DNA of 64,000 bases from a virus: positions 1 through 64,000 of the IMG/VR virus record IMGVR_UViG_3300027974_000032; one strand, written 5' to 3'. The first letter of the stretch is position 1. Each line of letters starts with the position of its first letter. Under the pieces are notes generated by a model. That model made no database searches. It was not told where the DNA came from and saw nothing but the letters and a program-made list of their open reading frames with translations. The translations under genes were made by a program, and so were the position numbers. Shown here piece after piece: positions 21,127 to 29,133 of the stretch.

Positions 21127-21369
21127 TTACCAAGTTTCAGTTTCTGGCTTTTTGATTAACTTATCACGTTCATCGGTAATTGTTATTGCAAATCCCATCA
21201 TTTTTTCATACGAAAGAGGATTGTCCATAATTTTGTTATAGTGATGACCACAAAATAAAAGTTCTCCATTGAGTCCAACTACCTGAACTAATGCCTCTGC
21301 CTGACAAGAGTCACAGCGATCCAATGGGGTAAGGATATACTTACTCTCTTCTTTCATATCGGTAATCAT
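21127..21369 (-). CDS. DUF7455-like zinc protein
   Basis: An 80-residue protein: LDRCDSCQAEALVQV (CxxC near residues 19-22) and LLFCGHHYNKI (C-x-HH near 40-43), the pattern of DUF7455, a small actinobacterial and actinophage zinc-binding family of unknown function. Coupled (ATGA) with the related two-module gene upstream. Confidence 0.7.
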   Translation of the reverse strand: MITDMKEESKYILTPLDRCDSCQAEALVQVVGLNGELLFCGHHYNKIMDNPLSYEKMMGFAITITDERDKLIKKPETETW

Positions 21370-21887
21370 ATTAGTTTCTCCTTTTTATTATACTCTTCTT
21401 TTATTGTTTTATTTGATAAAATTCTTTCATCTATAATATTTTTAGGTTCTGCATACAAAAAGTTGTTAGATAGTGACCTGTAATGCGTTTTTCTCCAATG
21501 AAAATTGCAAAAAAACTTATCTTCTCCTACTTGGTCATTAATAATTTTTACAAATGCTTCTTCTTCACACCAGCATAGTTCGCTAAAAGTTCTAACTGTT
21601 GCTTTTTTGTCAAATGTGTCCTTTATGCTTTCAAGTTTTTCAACAACATATTTTTCAATTTCTGGCCATAGGTTGGGGGTAGAGTCATTCGTCATGTTTC
21701 TTTCATAGATGTAATGAAAGTCACATAAAAACCTTTTTCCTCTAGAGCCTTCTAGGTAAACAAGTGCAGGAGCAACACACGAAGTACTCATCATATTTAC
21801 AAACTCTGGCTTTATTGCTTTATATGATAAGGAGACCATTGGATCAAAGGCCTCGCAGGTTTGTCCATCTGGAATTTCTTTTATCAT
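21366..21887 (-). CDS. Two-module Cys/His zinc protein
   Basis: A 173-residue protein that looks like two tandem relatives of the DUF7455-like fold: first module STSCVAPALVYL...RFLCDFHYIYE, second LCWCEEEAFVKI...KFFCNFHWRKTH. Each has an upstream Cys and a later C-x-x-H. The two modules are about 75 residues apart. Coupled by overlapping ends to the FmdB-like and DUF7455-like genes. Function unknown; metal-binding is inferred. Confidence 0.55.
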   Translation of the reverse strand: MIKEIPDGQTCEAFDPMVSLSYKAIKPEFVNMMSTSCVAPALVYLEGSRGKRFLCDFHYIYERNMTNDSTPNLWPEIEKYVVEKLESIKDTFDKKATVRTFSELCWCEEEAFVKIINDQVGEDKFFCNFHWRKTHYRSLSNNFLYAEPKNIIDERILSNKTIKEEYNKKEKLI

Positions 21888-22069
21888 TTTTTCCTATTGT
21901 CAGTGGAGTAGAAACCACTCCCATTGAATACTGCTCCTATAATAGAGTATACACGAGTTAGATCTGAATTGCAAGTTTCACACTTATACCCTGGATCATT
22001 GTCAGAGATAGATCGCTCTTTAATAAAATTATCATTGCAAGTACTACAATTATATTCATAAATAGCCAT
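21884..22069 (-). CDS. FmdB-type zinc ribbon protein
   Basis: A 61-residue protein starting MAIYEYNCSTC, then CETCNSDLTRVYS: the two CxxC knuckles and YEYxC opening of the FmdB/putative-regulatory zinc-ribbon family. It ends in GAVFNGSGFYSTD, a typical continuation. The family is thought to be regulatory, but its function is not established. Confidence 0.8.
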   Translation of the reverse strand: MAIYEYNCSTCNDNFIKERSISDNDPGYKCETCNSDLTRVYSIIGAVFNGSGFYSTDNRKK

Positions 22070-22074
22070 AAATA

Positions 22075-22182
22075 TTACTTCTTCTTTTTTGCTTTTACTG
22101 TCCAGTATGGTAACTTAAGGTTATCTCCAGACCATTCATAACCAAGCAACTTGACAACAAATTTAATAATTTTAATTCTCAT
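22075..22182 (-). CDS. Tiny basic protein (35 aa)
   Basis: A 35-residue protein: MRIKIIKFVVKLLGYEW then a Lys-rich end (KAKKKK). Amphipathic and basic. Its ATG overlaps the stop of the DUF2061 gene upstream by one base. It may be a membrane-active peptide, but its role is not known. Confidence 0.45.
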   Translation of the reverse strand: MRIKIIKFVVKLLGYEWSGDNLKLPYWTVKAKKKK

Positions 22183-22382
22183 TATTTAACTCCTTTCCCA
22201 AACTTTGCCCATAATCTTTCATGTACAAAATATCCTAGTGACTCAATTGCAATGTATAGAATTGCTCCCAAACCTGCATACTCCCATTCACCAGTAAATA
22301 TATATATTATTCCTGCAAGGACAACAAGATGAAATGTTTCCCAACTCAATGTCTTTATGGATGTTCTTCTCTTTGACTCCAT
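22182..22382 (-). CDS. DUF2061-like membrane protein (third copy)
   Basis: A 66-residue member of the same family as 17888 and 18094: basic N-terminus KRRTSIKTLSWE, YIFTGE, and GYFVHERLWAKFG. It follows the endolysin gene by a one-base overlap, unlike the other two copies. Two membrane spans. A role in lysis is possible by position only. Confidence 0.65.
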   Translation of the reverse strand: MESKRRTSIKTLSWETFHLVVLAGIIYIFTGEWEYAGLGAILYIAIESLGYFVHERLWAKFGKGVK

Positions 22383-23029
22383 TACTTGGTCACTGTCTTA
22401 CTTCCGCCACCTGAAGACTTTGATTTAACTGGCTTTGCGGTTGCAGACTTCTTTGCAGCATCTGGAGATGTAGCATTAACTGGAGTTGCTGACAACTTGT
22501 TTAGCAATGAAGCATTTTCTTCACCAGCATATACTGGACGACCCCAACCAACTACTGCATTTAGCAACTTCTTTTTATTATTCTTTACATAACCACGAGT
22601 TTTTTCTACACACATTCCACCATTGCGCTGGTCTCCCTTTGCAGTTCCTGAAGTGTTTCCTTCAATAACCTGAATTGTTCCGTCACCATTATTCTTAATG
22701 CAAAGACCAACGTGAGAAATGCGGTTTACACCATCATCTGGAAAATCAAAATAAATCCAGTCTCCTGCCTGTGGATCATCATTTCGAGCATCTGACCAAC
22801 GCTCAGCCTTCTTGAACCAATCTGATGCTGCAACTGTTGATGCAGACTTGGGGAATGATTTTACCCCTGATGTAAATGCACACCATGAAACAAATGACTG
22901 GCACCATGGTTGAAAGTTTACCTTAATCCATGCACCGTACTTTGTTTCGTTATCTTTTGGACCCTCAATGGTTCCTAATTCTTTCTTTGCAATTTCGATG
23001 ATTGCTTCTACTGATCCTTTTGTTGCCAT
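22382..23029 (-). CDS. CHAP-domain endolysin
   Basis: A 215-residue peptidoglycan hydrolase. The CHAP triad is visible: Cys43 in WCQSFVSWC, His106 in ISHVGL, and an acidic/Asn pair in VIEGNTSG near 121-127. Such domains cleave amide bonds in peptidoglycan. The C-terminal 60 residues are Ala/Ser/Lys-rich and low complexity, possibly a wall-binding tail. AGGAGGG lies ahead of the ATG, and a consensus promoter sits at 23055-23083. Confidence 0.85.
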   Translation of the reverse strand: MATKGSVEAIIEIAKKELGTIEGPKDNETKYGAWIKVNFQPWCQSFVSWCAFTSGVKSFPKSASTVAASDWFKKAERWSDARNDDPQAGDWIYFDFPDDGVNRISHVGLCIKNNGDGTIQVIEGNTSGTAKGDQRNGGMCVEKTRGYVKNNKKKLLNAVVGWGRPVYAGEENASLLNKLSATPVNATSPDAAKKSATAKPVKSKSSGGGSKTVTK

Positions 23030-23054
23030 GTTACCCTCCTATAGGTTTATATCT

Positions 23055-23083
23055 ATTATATCATTCATATTGCTTTGTGTCAA
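23055..23083 (-). promoter_or_regulatory. Consensus promoter of the endolysin operon
   Basis: Minus-strand TTGACA (23078-23083), 17-base spacer and TATAAT (23055-23060). The -35 and spacer lie in the last codons of the SGNH-like gene. A perfect match to both boxes. Confidence 0.9.
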
Positions 23084-23954
23084 TCAACCCAAGAAATCCT
23101 TTGGACCATAAGTAATGGTATAAGTATCCAAGGTGACCATCTCTTTTACGCTCCCAGTCATCTCTTGGCTCTATGTTTTTAAGAAAAAAGTCTATATTTG
23201 ATTTTATAAAAACTTCAGGATCTGGCATTTCTATAAAATTTTTAAATATTTTTGCATTTTTATAATTAACTGCATCTTCGTCATCCCATGTCGACCAAGC
23301 CAATTGAATATTGTTTGTAGCACAATAGTCTTCAAAAAGTTTTATGAGCATTGTAAATACAATAAAGTTTGACCTTTGTTCTTCAGTAGTTATTTTTCTT
23401 TTCCAGGTTGATTCAGGCTCTATATCTTCTGCACTGTTTGGCATTGACCCATAATATTGAAATATTTCAACATCTTTATTTTGCTCTTTCCATTTATAAA
23501 ACCTGCCAATATTTGGAAATAATATAAAAATTTTATCTGGTTTTCCATAATTATTAATATAAGACATTATGTTTGATATTATTATGTCATATCCCCATCC
23601 ATGTCTTGCAACATTAAAAAATCCAGAAAGTTTGCTATTTTTTAATAAATGACTATATGTCATGTATGACCAACAAGATTCTAAACTTCCACCAACCCCC
23701 TCTGTTGCTGAGCACCCAGCGAAAAGAACATGATCTCCATTGTGAACACTATTAAACTCATCAGATCTAAATCCAAAAGAGTTGTAAGAGTATCTGATTG
23801 TGTCGTCAAACTTTATCTTTTTACTATTGGTAAATTCTCCAGCAGCAACAAACTCTTCTTCTGGCTTACGGATAGTTTTGTCTAATTCATTAAAAAATAG
23901 CGCATTGACTATTTCATTTTTTTGAATTGGGCTCATGAGATAATCTTTTGGCAT
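23061..23954 (-). CDS. SGNH-hydrolase-like protein (second copy)
   Basis: A 297-residue paralog of 4985-6001. It has YSYNSFGFRSDEF followed by HVLFAGCSATEGVG, where GCS takes the place of the GDS nucleophile block. Next come FFNVARHGWGYDIIISNI, with the second-block Gly, and IFILFPNIGRF. Candidate late Asp/His residues are in the C-terminal DDWERKRDGHLGYLYHY. Possibly deacylates or modifies a glycan; not experimentally defined. It ends where the endolysin promoter begins and lies just after the carbamoyltransferase gene. Confidence 0.6.
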   Translation of the reverse strand: MPKDYLMSPIQKNEIVNALFFNELDKTIRKPEEEFVAAGEFTNSKKIKFDDTIRYSYNSFGFRSDEFNSVHNGDHVLFAGCSATEGVGGSLESCWSYMTYSHLLKNSKLSGFFNVARHGWGYDIIISNIMSYINNYGKPDKIFILFPNIGRFYKWKEQNKDVEIFQYYGSMPNSAEDIEPESTWKRKITTEEQRSNFIVFTMLIKLFEDYCATNNIQLAWSTWDDEDAVNYKNAKIFKNFIEMPDPEVFIKSNIDFFLKNIEPRDDWERKRDGHLGYLYHYLWSKGFLGLIDTKQYE

Positions 23955-23958
23955 AAAC

Positions 23959-25383
23959 CTATACTATAATTTTTGTATTATAGTTTGACTCCCATTCAGC
24001 AATATCTAACTCATCATTTAGTAGTGGTTGTCCCTTAATATTTAGGCTAGTATTTAAAAGAACTGGCACTCCAGTTTCTAGATAGAATTTATTAAGCAAT
24101 CTCCACAGTCCAGGGTGATCTTTTTTATTCACAGTCTGAACTCTTGATGTTCCGTCAGCATGCACGACAGATGGTATTTTTTCTGGTTGTAAGCACTTTA
24201 CCGTATACTGCATATAGGGACTTGAAAAATCCATATCAAACCATTTACTTGCATGCTCTTCCATAACCACAGGAGCAAACGGTCTAAACTGCTCCCTCTG
24301 TTTAATTTTATTTACTTTGTTTTTTATGTCTGGGTCTCTAGGATCTGCCAATATACTTCTATTTCCTAGTGCTCTTGGTCCAAACTCTGCTCTTCCTACT
24401 GCTACTACTGCTATCTTATCTTTTTTCAATGCTTCAAAAATTTTATCTACTGGATAATCTCCACCAAGGTCATGACCAAGATATGGCCCCTTCCACTCTA
24501 GATGTTTTCCGTATAGTGCTGCTGCTGCCCCTAAAGAACTTCCAGCATCACCTGGGTTGGGCATAATCCAAATCATATCAAAAATGTTCCATAGTAAAGT
24601 ATTTGCTGAAGAGTTTAATGCACATCCACCCATAAATACTAAATTCTTTTTACCAGTAATAGAATAAGCCATATGCATAAAATCATTTAGTCTTTGCTGA
24701 TAAACAACTTGAACGGCTGCTGCAATGTCAAATCTATCTTGTTGATTTATATGCATGCCCCAGTCGGTAATTCCTTTATGAAAATTATACTTTTGCTGAT
24801 TATGTCTAGGAAAGTATTCATCAACTTCTTTATAGTATCTCTTCCAGTCCCCATAAGCAGCCATACCCATCATAATATATTCTTCTTGATTTGGCATCAA
24901 ACCAATTAATTGTGTGAATGCTGAATAAAATAACCCAAAACTAACAGGATAGTTTTGTTTATATTTTAACCTAATCTTATCACCTTCTCCAATCCAAATT
25001 GTAGAAGTATTATACTCACCCATAGCATCAAGCACTACAATGACTGCATCATTAAAATCGCTTGTATAGTATCCCGCTGCTGCATGGGAATAGTGATGGC
25101 TAAAAGATTTTCTAGGTATAGAGTCAAGATAAAACTTGGGCTTCCAGTCCCCACAGCCACCCTTTAAAAATAGCCTAGAGGCTTTTAGAAGGGGTTTTTC
25201 ATAGTAGGCAATATAGTCTGGTGCACCATAGGATAATGCATCTTTTACTAAACTATTATTGATGTACCAATCATTTTTTTCTTTACTATATCTTTCTGCA
25301 TGCCCAGCAAAAAGGATCTCTCCATCTTTAATTAAAGACAGGGAGGCATCATGAGATGTCTCATTGACTCCTAAAATTATCAT
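23959..25383 (-). CDS. NodU/CmcH-type O-carbamoyltransferase
   Basis: A 474-residue protein. The N-terminal ILGVNETSHDASLSLI opens a Kae1-like domain, followed by HHYSHAAAGYY (metal-binding HHxxHA), AMGEYN and the MMGMAAYGD motif. The C-terminal YrdC-like part includes EFGPRALGNRSILADPR and FRPFAPVVMEEH. It uses carbamoyl phosphate and ATP to carbamoylate a hydroxyl on a sugar or antibiotic-like acceptor. The ATG at 25383 is where homology begins. Divergent from the methyltransferase gene. Likely part of the decoration pathway. Confidence 0.9.
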   Translation of the reverse strand: MIILGVNETSHDASLSLIKDGEILFAGHAERYSKEKNDWYINNSLVKDALSYGAPDYIAYYEKPLLKASRLFLKGGCGDWKPKFYLDSIPRKSFSHHYSHAAAGYYTSDFNDAVIVVLDAMGEYNTSTIWIGEGDKIRLKYKQNYPVSFGLFYSAFTQLIGLMPNQEEYIMMGMAAYGDWKRYYKEVDEYFPRHNQQKYNFHKGITDWGMHINQQDRFDIAAAVQVVYQQRLNDFMHMAYSITGKKNLVFMGGCALNSSANTLLWNIFDMIWIMPNPGDAGSSLGAAAALYGKHLEWKGPYLGHDLGGDYPVDKIFEALKKDKIAVVAVGRAEFGPRALGNRSILADPRDPDIKNKVNKIKQREQFRPFAPVVMEEHASKWFDMDFSSPYMQYTVKCLQPEKIPSVVHADGTSRVQTVNKKDHPGLWRLLNKFYLETGVPVLLNTSLNIKGQPLLNDELDIAEWESNYNTKIIV

Positions 25384-25392
25384 ATGTATATG
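25364..25392 (+). promoter_or_regulatory. Plus-strand promoter for the methyltransferase gene
   Basis: TTGACT (25364-25369), 17-base spacer, TATATG (25387-25392). It overlaps the 5' end of the carbamoyltransferase gene on the other strand, so the two promoters or starts may interfere. Moderate match. Confidence 0.55.
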
Positions 25393-25432
25393 GTACCATA
25401 AATACATAGGCATCAGAATTAGAGGCAACAAT

Positions 25433-26263
25433 ATGAACGTAAATGTTTTAAGGTTTTATAATAAAACTCCATTTAATCAATATAATTCTATAAAAAAGGA
25501 ATCTCTTTCCACTCAATTTACCAACCCAGCGAACCTCATCCCTATTTTATATAAAATAAACTATGATAATGAAATCCTTGAGATGGGTTCTGGTGCTGGA
25601 TGGTTAATCAATGGGTTGGCATATCACAACAATGCCTTTGGTCTTGGGGTTGATTTTAATAAAAAGGCAGTAAAAATCTCAAATAAAGTATCTAATAAAT
25701 TAAATTTAAACACAAGGTTTATTGAAGAAGATATCTTTAGTTTTGCAAAAAAATCTGAAACAAGGTTTAAAACAATAATATCTTTTGGTGCATTGCACCA
25801 TACTGAAGATTGCCATGAAGCAATTAAATTAATCGTAGAAAATCTTTTAGAGAAAGATGGTGTATTGATTTTAGGTCTTTATCATAGTTATGAAAGAAAG
25901 CCATTCTTAGATTATTTTAATCATTTAAAGCAAACTGGACTATCTAATAAAAAACTATTTAATTACTACAAAAAACTAAAACATAAAAACTTTATTACCA
26001 AAGATAAATCTTTAATTAAGTCAATCTTTAATGACCAGGTACTACACCCACATGAAACACAGCATTCTTTTGTTGAGATAAAAGAACTTTTAGAAAACCT
26101 TGACTGCACAGTAATTAAAACATCAATTAACAACTATAAAGATATAGTTGGAGATGAAGACTGGAACTCTATAGAGAACATAATTTTAAAAAATGCACAG
26201 GTAGATATTGATAACTTTATCTTTAATCCTGGTCTATTTACAATTAAGGCAGTTAAAAACTAA
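25433..26263 (+). CDS. Class I SAM methyltransferase
   Basis: A 276-residue protein with motif I ILEMGSGAGWL near residues 43-53, a VDFN acidic residue after strand 2, and FGALHHTEDCHEA post-motif. The typical methyltransferase-11 core sits in the first 170 residues. The C-terminal 100 residues are Lys-rich and helical. It is the only plus-strand gene between 6902 and 64000, divergent from the carbamoyltransferase. ATG at 25433 with AGAGG upstream. Substrate unknown; possibly a sugar or natural-product-like acceptor. Confidence 0.8.
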   Translation: MNVNVLRFYNKTPFNQYNSIKKESLSTQFTNPANLIPILYKINYDNEILEMGSGAGWLINGLAYHNNAFGLGVDFNKKAVKISNKVSNKLNLNTRFIEEDIFSFAKKSETRFKTIISFGALHHTEDCHEAIKLIVENLLEKDGVLILGLYHSYERKPFLDYFNHLKQTGLSNKKLFNYYKKLKHKNFITKDKSLIKSIFNDQVLHPHETQHSFVEIKELLENLDCTVIKTSINNYKDIVGDEDWNSIENIILKNAQVDIDNFIFNPGLFTIKAVKN

Positions 26264-26346
26264 TATATAAACCTATTATTTTTAAAACTTCTTTTTACTT
26301 TTTTAATAATAAAGTAAAGTTTTATTTTTCTTATAAGTTTTCTCAT
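26260..26346 (-). CDS. Tiny basic peptide (28 aa), possible
   Basis: A 28-codon frame, MRKLIRKIKLYF..., whose ATG overlaps the stop of the oxygenase gene at 26343 (ATGA). Very Lys/Arg-rich with an amphipathic helix. It ends at the convergent methyltransferase stop. Coupling is suggestive, but the frame is short and could be chance. Confidence 0.35.
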   Translation of the reverse strand: MRKLIRKIKLYFIIKKVKRSFKNNRFIY

Positions 26347-27002
26347 TCTTCACCAGTTGAATTAACCATGCTTTTCATGTTGTGGAACCAGTGAGGAAGA
26401 GAGTACCTTGATCCAGAAGTAATGGGATACACCTCATGAACATATAAAAAGTTCGATGGAAAGAATATAATGCTTCCTGCAGGTGGTTTAATCTTTACAT
26501 TAGAGTTTCTAAACTCTATCTCTCCACCTTCATAGTCATCATTTAGGTATGAAACAGTAGATAAAACTCTGCTACTAACTCCGTGATCTTGGTGTGCTGG
26601 TAAGTGTCCACCAACATCATATCTTAAAAGATGAATGCTGTATTCTCTATTTTTAATATTTTGATTTGCAAATGGATATAAAACTTTTGTATAGTGCTCA
26701 GTTGCTTTATCAAGTGCTGAGTACAGTCGTTGTGAAACAGAGTACTGATCATCATAATAAAAATCTTGTTTATTAAGTGTTTCTGGTTTTTGGAAAAACT
26801 TTTGATGACAAAACGTCATATTATTATCTGACCAATCTATCCAAGGCTTTACCTCTGTCATTGCTGTCCCATGTTCTCCAGACATAAACCTCTTATCAAT
26901 ACTATTAACTTTTTCTATTACTTCTGCTGGATCTTCTATTATGTTCTTGTATAAAACAAGTCCAAGGTCTAGAACCTCATAATCAAATTCTTGTAAATTC
27001 AC
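26343..27002 (-). CDS. Prolyl-4-hydroxylase-like 2OG-Fe(II) oxygenase
   Basis: A 219-residue protein with HLLRYDVGGHLPAHQDHG, the HxD pair in AHQDH near residue 136, then SYLNDDYEGGEIEF and KPPAGSIIFFPSNFLYVHEV with the distal His near residue 189. An Arg/Lys in the RYSLPHWFH segment could bind 2OG. This is the P4H-type fold, with the HxD...H spacing close to that of prolyl hydroxylases. Its 5' end overlaps the next oxygenase gene by 20 bases. Confidence 0.85.
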   Translation of the reverse strand: MNLQEFDYEVLDLGLVLYKNIIEDPAEVIEKVNSIDKRFMSGEHGTAMTEVKPWIDWSDNNMTFCHQKFFQKPETLNKQDFYYDDQYSVSQRLYSALDKATEHYTKVLYPFANQNIKNREYSIHLLRYDVGGHLPAHQDHGVSSRVLSTVSYLNDDYEGGEIEFRNSNVKIKPPAGSIIFFPSNFLYVHEVYPITSGSRYSLPHWFHNMKSMVNSTGEE

Positions 27003-27576
27003 TTTCCCCCGCCTTCCATACTAAATCATCTTCTGGTGATAAGAAATCAGGGTCAGCATGCTTTGGCAAACTTGTATGCATGTATAGTGCTGTATGTCTT
27101 ACTCCACCTGTTACCGTTGTAATTCCATGTGCATACTCTGAACCCGCTGATGGGAAAAAGACCGCTGAATATTTTTTAGGCTTATAAACAAAATTTTGGT
27201 TTGGAAAATATATATCTCCACCAGTAAACTCATCATTGAGATAAATAATTGTGCTCCATTCAATCCATGGTTCTGGATCCTGTGCGTCTAAGTGCAGGTC
27301 TCCTTTTTTCCCTGGATTCCAAATAGAACCAAATGCTTTAAAAACATATATTGGGTTTACAAAACCGTTAAGTTCTTTGTGCTTTTCATTGCTAATGTCT
27401 CCATACTTTTTTAAAAGATCTCTTGTTATTGGGTTGTATGGAAACGCTGTTCCACCAAACCTATCTTTGTAATAATCTGGATACGCTTCTGCTGAAGATG
27501 GACTGACTTGTTCTCTTATAAGAACATTGGCATCTTCTTCAGATATAAAATTATCAACTATGTGAACTCTATGCAT
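26983..27576 (-). CDS. P4H-like 2OG-Fe(II) oxygenase
   Basis: A 197-residue protein: HLDAQD near residues 93-98 with the HxD pair, then IIYLNDEFTGGDIYFP and YSAVFFPSAGSEYAHGIT with the distal His near 151 and an Arg in VRHTALYMHTSL. It forms a pair with 26343-27002 and precedes it in the operon. Both are close to the GT60-like glycosyltransferase at 27600. Likely a protein hydroxylase. Confidence 0.85.
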   Translation of the reverse strand: MHRVHIVDNFISEEDANVLIREQVSPSSAEAYPDYYKDRFGGTAFPYNPITRDLLKKYGDISNEKHKELNGFVNPIYVFKAFGSIWNPGKKGDLHLDAQDPEPWIEWSTIIYLNDEFTGGDIYFPNQNFVYKPKKYSAVFFPSAGSEYAHGITTVTGGVRHTALYMHTSLPKHADPDFLSPEDDLVWKAGESEFTRI

Positions 27577-27599
27577 GTTTACTCCCTGTTATCATTATA

Positions 27600-28427
27600 C
27601 TATACAATCTGAACACCATTATACCCGCTTAAAAATCTTGGAACATCTAACTCTTCTAGACTAATCTTAAAACTTAGATATTCTACATCATCTATTTCAT
27701 ATGGCAGTTTTGTCAATTTAGACAACTGAATACCATGAAAATCTTCAAATGCTTTGTTATTTTTACTAACAATATACTTGAGCATTTTGTTGTATCCATG
27801 AATATTAGAGTAAGGTACATATGTATCCCTATTCTCCTGCTCTATTTGTGAATATGCTTTTGACGGAAGTGAGTAAATTCTATATCCAGCAGAAAGAAGT
27901 AGGCAAGACGCAAGTAGGTCTTGGCCCAAGTCTTTTAGCATATTTAATTTTGTTAATACCATAGCCTCCTTTGATCTTAAAAATAAAAAGTTTATATCGA
28001 CAAAATTTGTTAGTTGCACCGATTGTGACTCTTCAGTATCAGTTAAAATTCTATGCCTATCTATTGACAATTTTGGTATTCCTTTTCCAGATACAACATC
28101 ATTTTCTTTTAGTACAGAACTAAGATATAGATCCCAAGAATTCATTATTGATATATTTGGATTAATTTCTAAAAAATAATCTGTTCTTTTTTCATTAAGG
28201 ATACATGTATTTCTGTAGTATGCCATAGACTTATAGTCGTCCCAATGAATAAATTTATATATTACATTTGGAATGTCCTTAAAGTTAAAGTCTCTATCCA
28301 CATTGTTTTGATCAAAAACATAGTATGAGACATCAAACATACTACTTTCCTTAGAAATAAGATCTTTGATTTGATCCAAAAGATTTTTATTTTTATAAGA
28401 ATAAATAAAAACTTTTATAGACTTCAT
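27600..28427 (-). CDS. GT60-like (GlcNAc-transferase fold) glycosyltransferase
   Basis: A 275-residue protein. SIKVFIYSYKNKNLLDQIKDL opens a GT-A domain; AYYRNTCI followed by DYFLEINPNISIMNSWD has the R...L...Y.L.I pattern of the polypeptide GlcNAc transferase family (PF11397, GT60), with an ExN in place of the usual DxH motif. Later conserved Asp/His residues occur near QDLLASCLL. In slime moulds GT60 adds GlcNAc to hydroxyproline. Here it stands next to two P4H-like genes, an intriguing parallel. Family call is moderate. Confidence 0.55.
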   Translation of the reverse strand: MKSIKVFIYSYKNKNLLDQIKDLISKESSMFDVSYYVFDQNNVDRDFNFKDIPNVIYKFIHWDDYKSMAYYRNTCILNEKRTDYFLEINPNISIMNSWDLYLSSVLKENDVVSGKGIPKLSIDRHRILTDTEESQSVQLTNFVDINFLFLRSKEAMVLTKLNMLKDLGQDLLASCLLLSAGYRIYSLPSKAYSQIEQENRDTYVPYSNIHGYNKMLKYIVSKNNKAFEDFHGIQLSKLTKLPYEIDDVEYLSFKISLEELDVPRFLSGYNGVQIV

Positions 28428-28429
28428 AT

Positions 28430-29095
28430 CTATGCTAATGGGATCCAGTGTTGATGCTGATCATAGTCTTTGATAAAACGCAAAGGAACAATGTCATAGG
28501 CTAGGGTGATTCTTTGTCCATCCCAATCCCAATCTCCCTGTGCATGTGGGTGACCCATTTCAGACATAATCATTCTATTGTTCTTATTATGATTTTCTAC
28601 AACCATATCTTCACGATTTTCTAATTTATAGAATGTTGAAGATGGCTCTGCCTTAATGCAGTAGTAACCATGAAAAAATGGTGCCCATGGTCCACCATGA
28701 TCATGCCAATCTAACTTTCCAACTTTGCGATCATTGATATTAAACCAACCCTGAACATAATACTTTTCTCTTTTAAAGTCAACACCATAATAGTCGCAAG
28801 CCTCATGTACTAAATCTTTTAGATTTGAGAAAACATTATAAATTTCTTCATTATAAAACTGGAACACGTTGTATTCGCTCCACTTTACTGTTGAAATACT
28901 TCCAGACTCTAGCCAAGATTCTTCACCCTTATGCCCAACAGGAGAAACTCCTCTTACTTTGGCATTACAAATATCATCATATAGTTTTGTTAAATAACTA
29001 GACATCTTATCAAGATCATTATTTAGATATCTCTCAAAGAACATGTGTGGTTTATCATATTTCTTTGCTTGTGCGTATATGCCTTTATCTTGCAT
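28430..29095 (-). CDS. 2OG-Fe(II) oxygenase-like protein (HxH type)
   Basis: A 221-residue protein: YVQGWFNINDRKVGKLDWHDHGG, then FFHGYYCIKAEPSSTFY, and a late GHPHAQGDWDWDGQRITLAYDIVP. The HDH and following HGYYxIxAEPSxTxY match a group of phage 2OG-Fe(II)-like proteins (PF13759-like) in which an HxH precedes the GVYY strand. The Arg in RITLA is the likely 2OG ligand. Homologous to 32075-32767. The HxD ligand pair is not intact, so activity is uncertain. Confidence 0.6.
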   Translation of the reverse strand: MQDKGIYAQAKKYDKPHMFFERYLNNDLDKMSSYLTKLYDDICNAKVRGVSPVGHKGEESWLESGSISTVKWSEYNVFQFYNEEIYNVFSNLKDLVHEACDYYGVDFKREKYYVQGWFNINDRKVGKLDWHDHGGPWAPFFHGYYCIKAEPSSTFYKLENREDMVVENHNKNNRMIMSEMGHPHAQGDWDWDGQRITLAYDIVPLRFIKDYDQHQHWIPLA

Positions 29096-29133
29096 TTCTT
29101 TCTCCCTTTTCTAGAACTATTATCTATTATACA

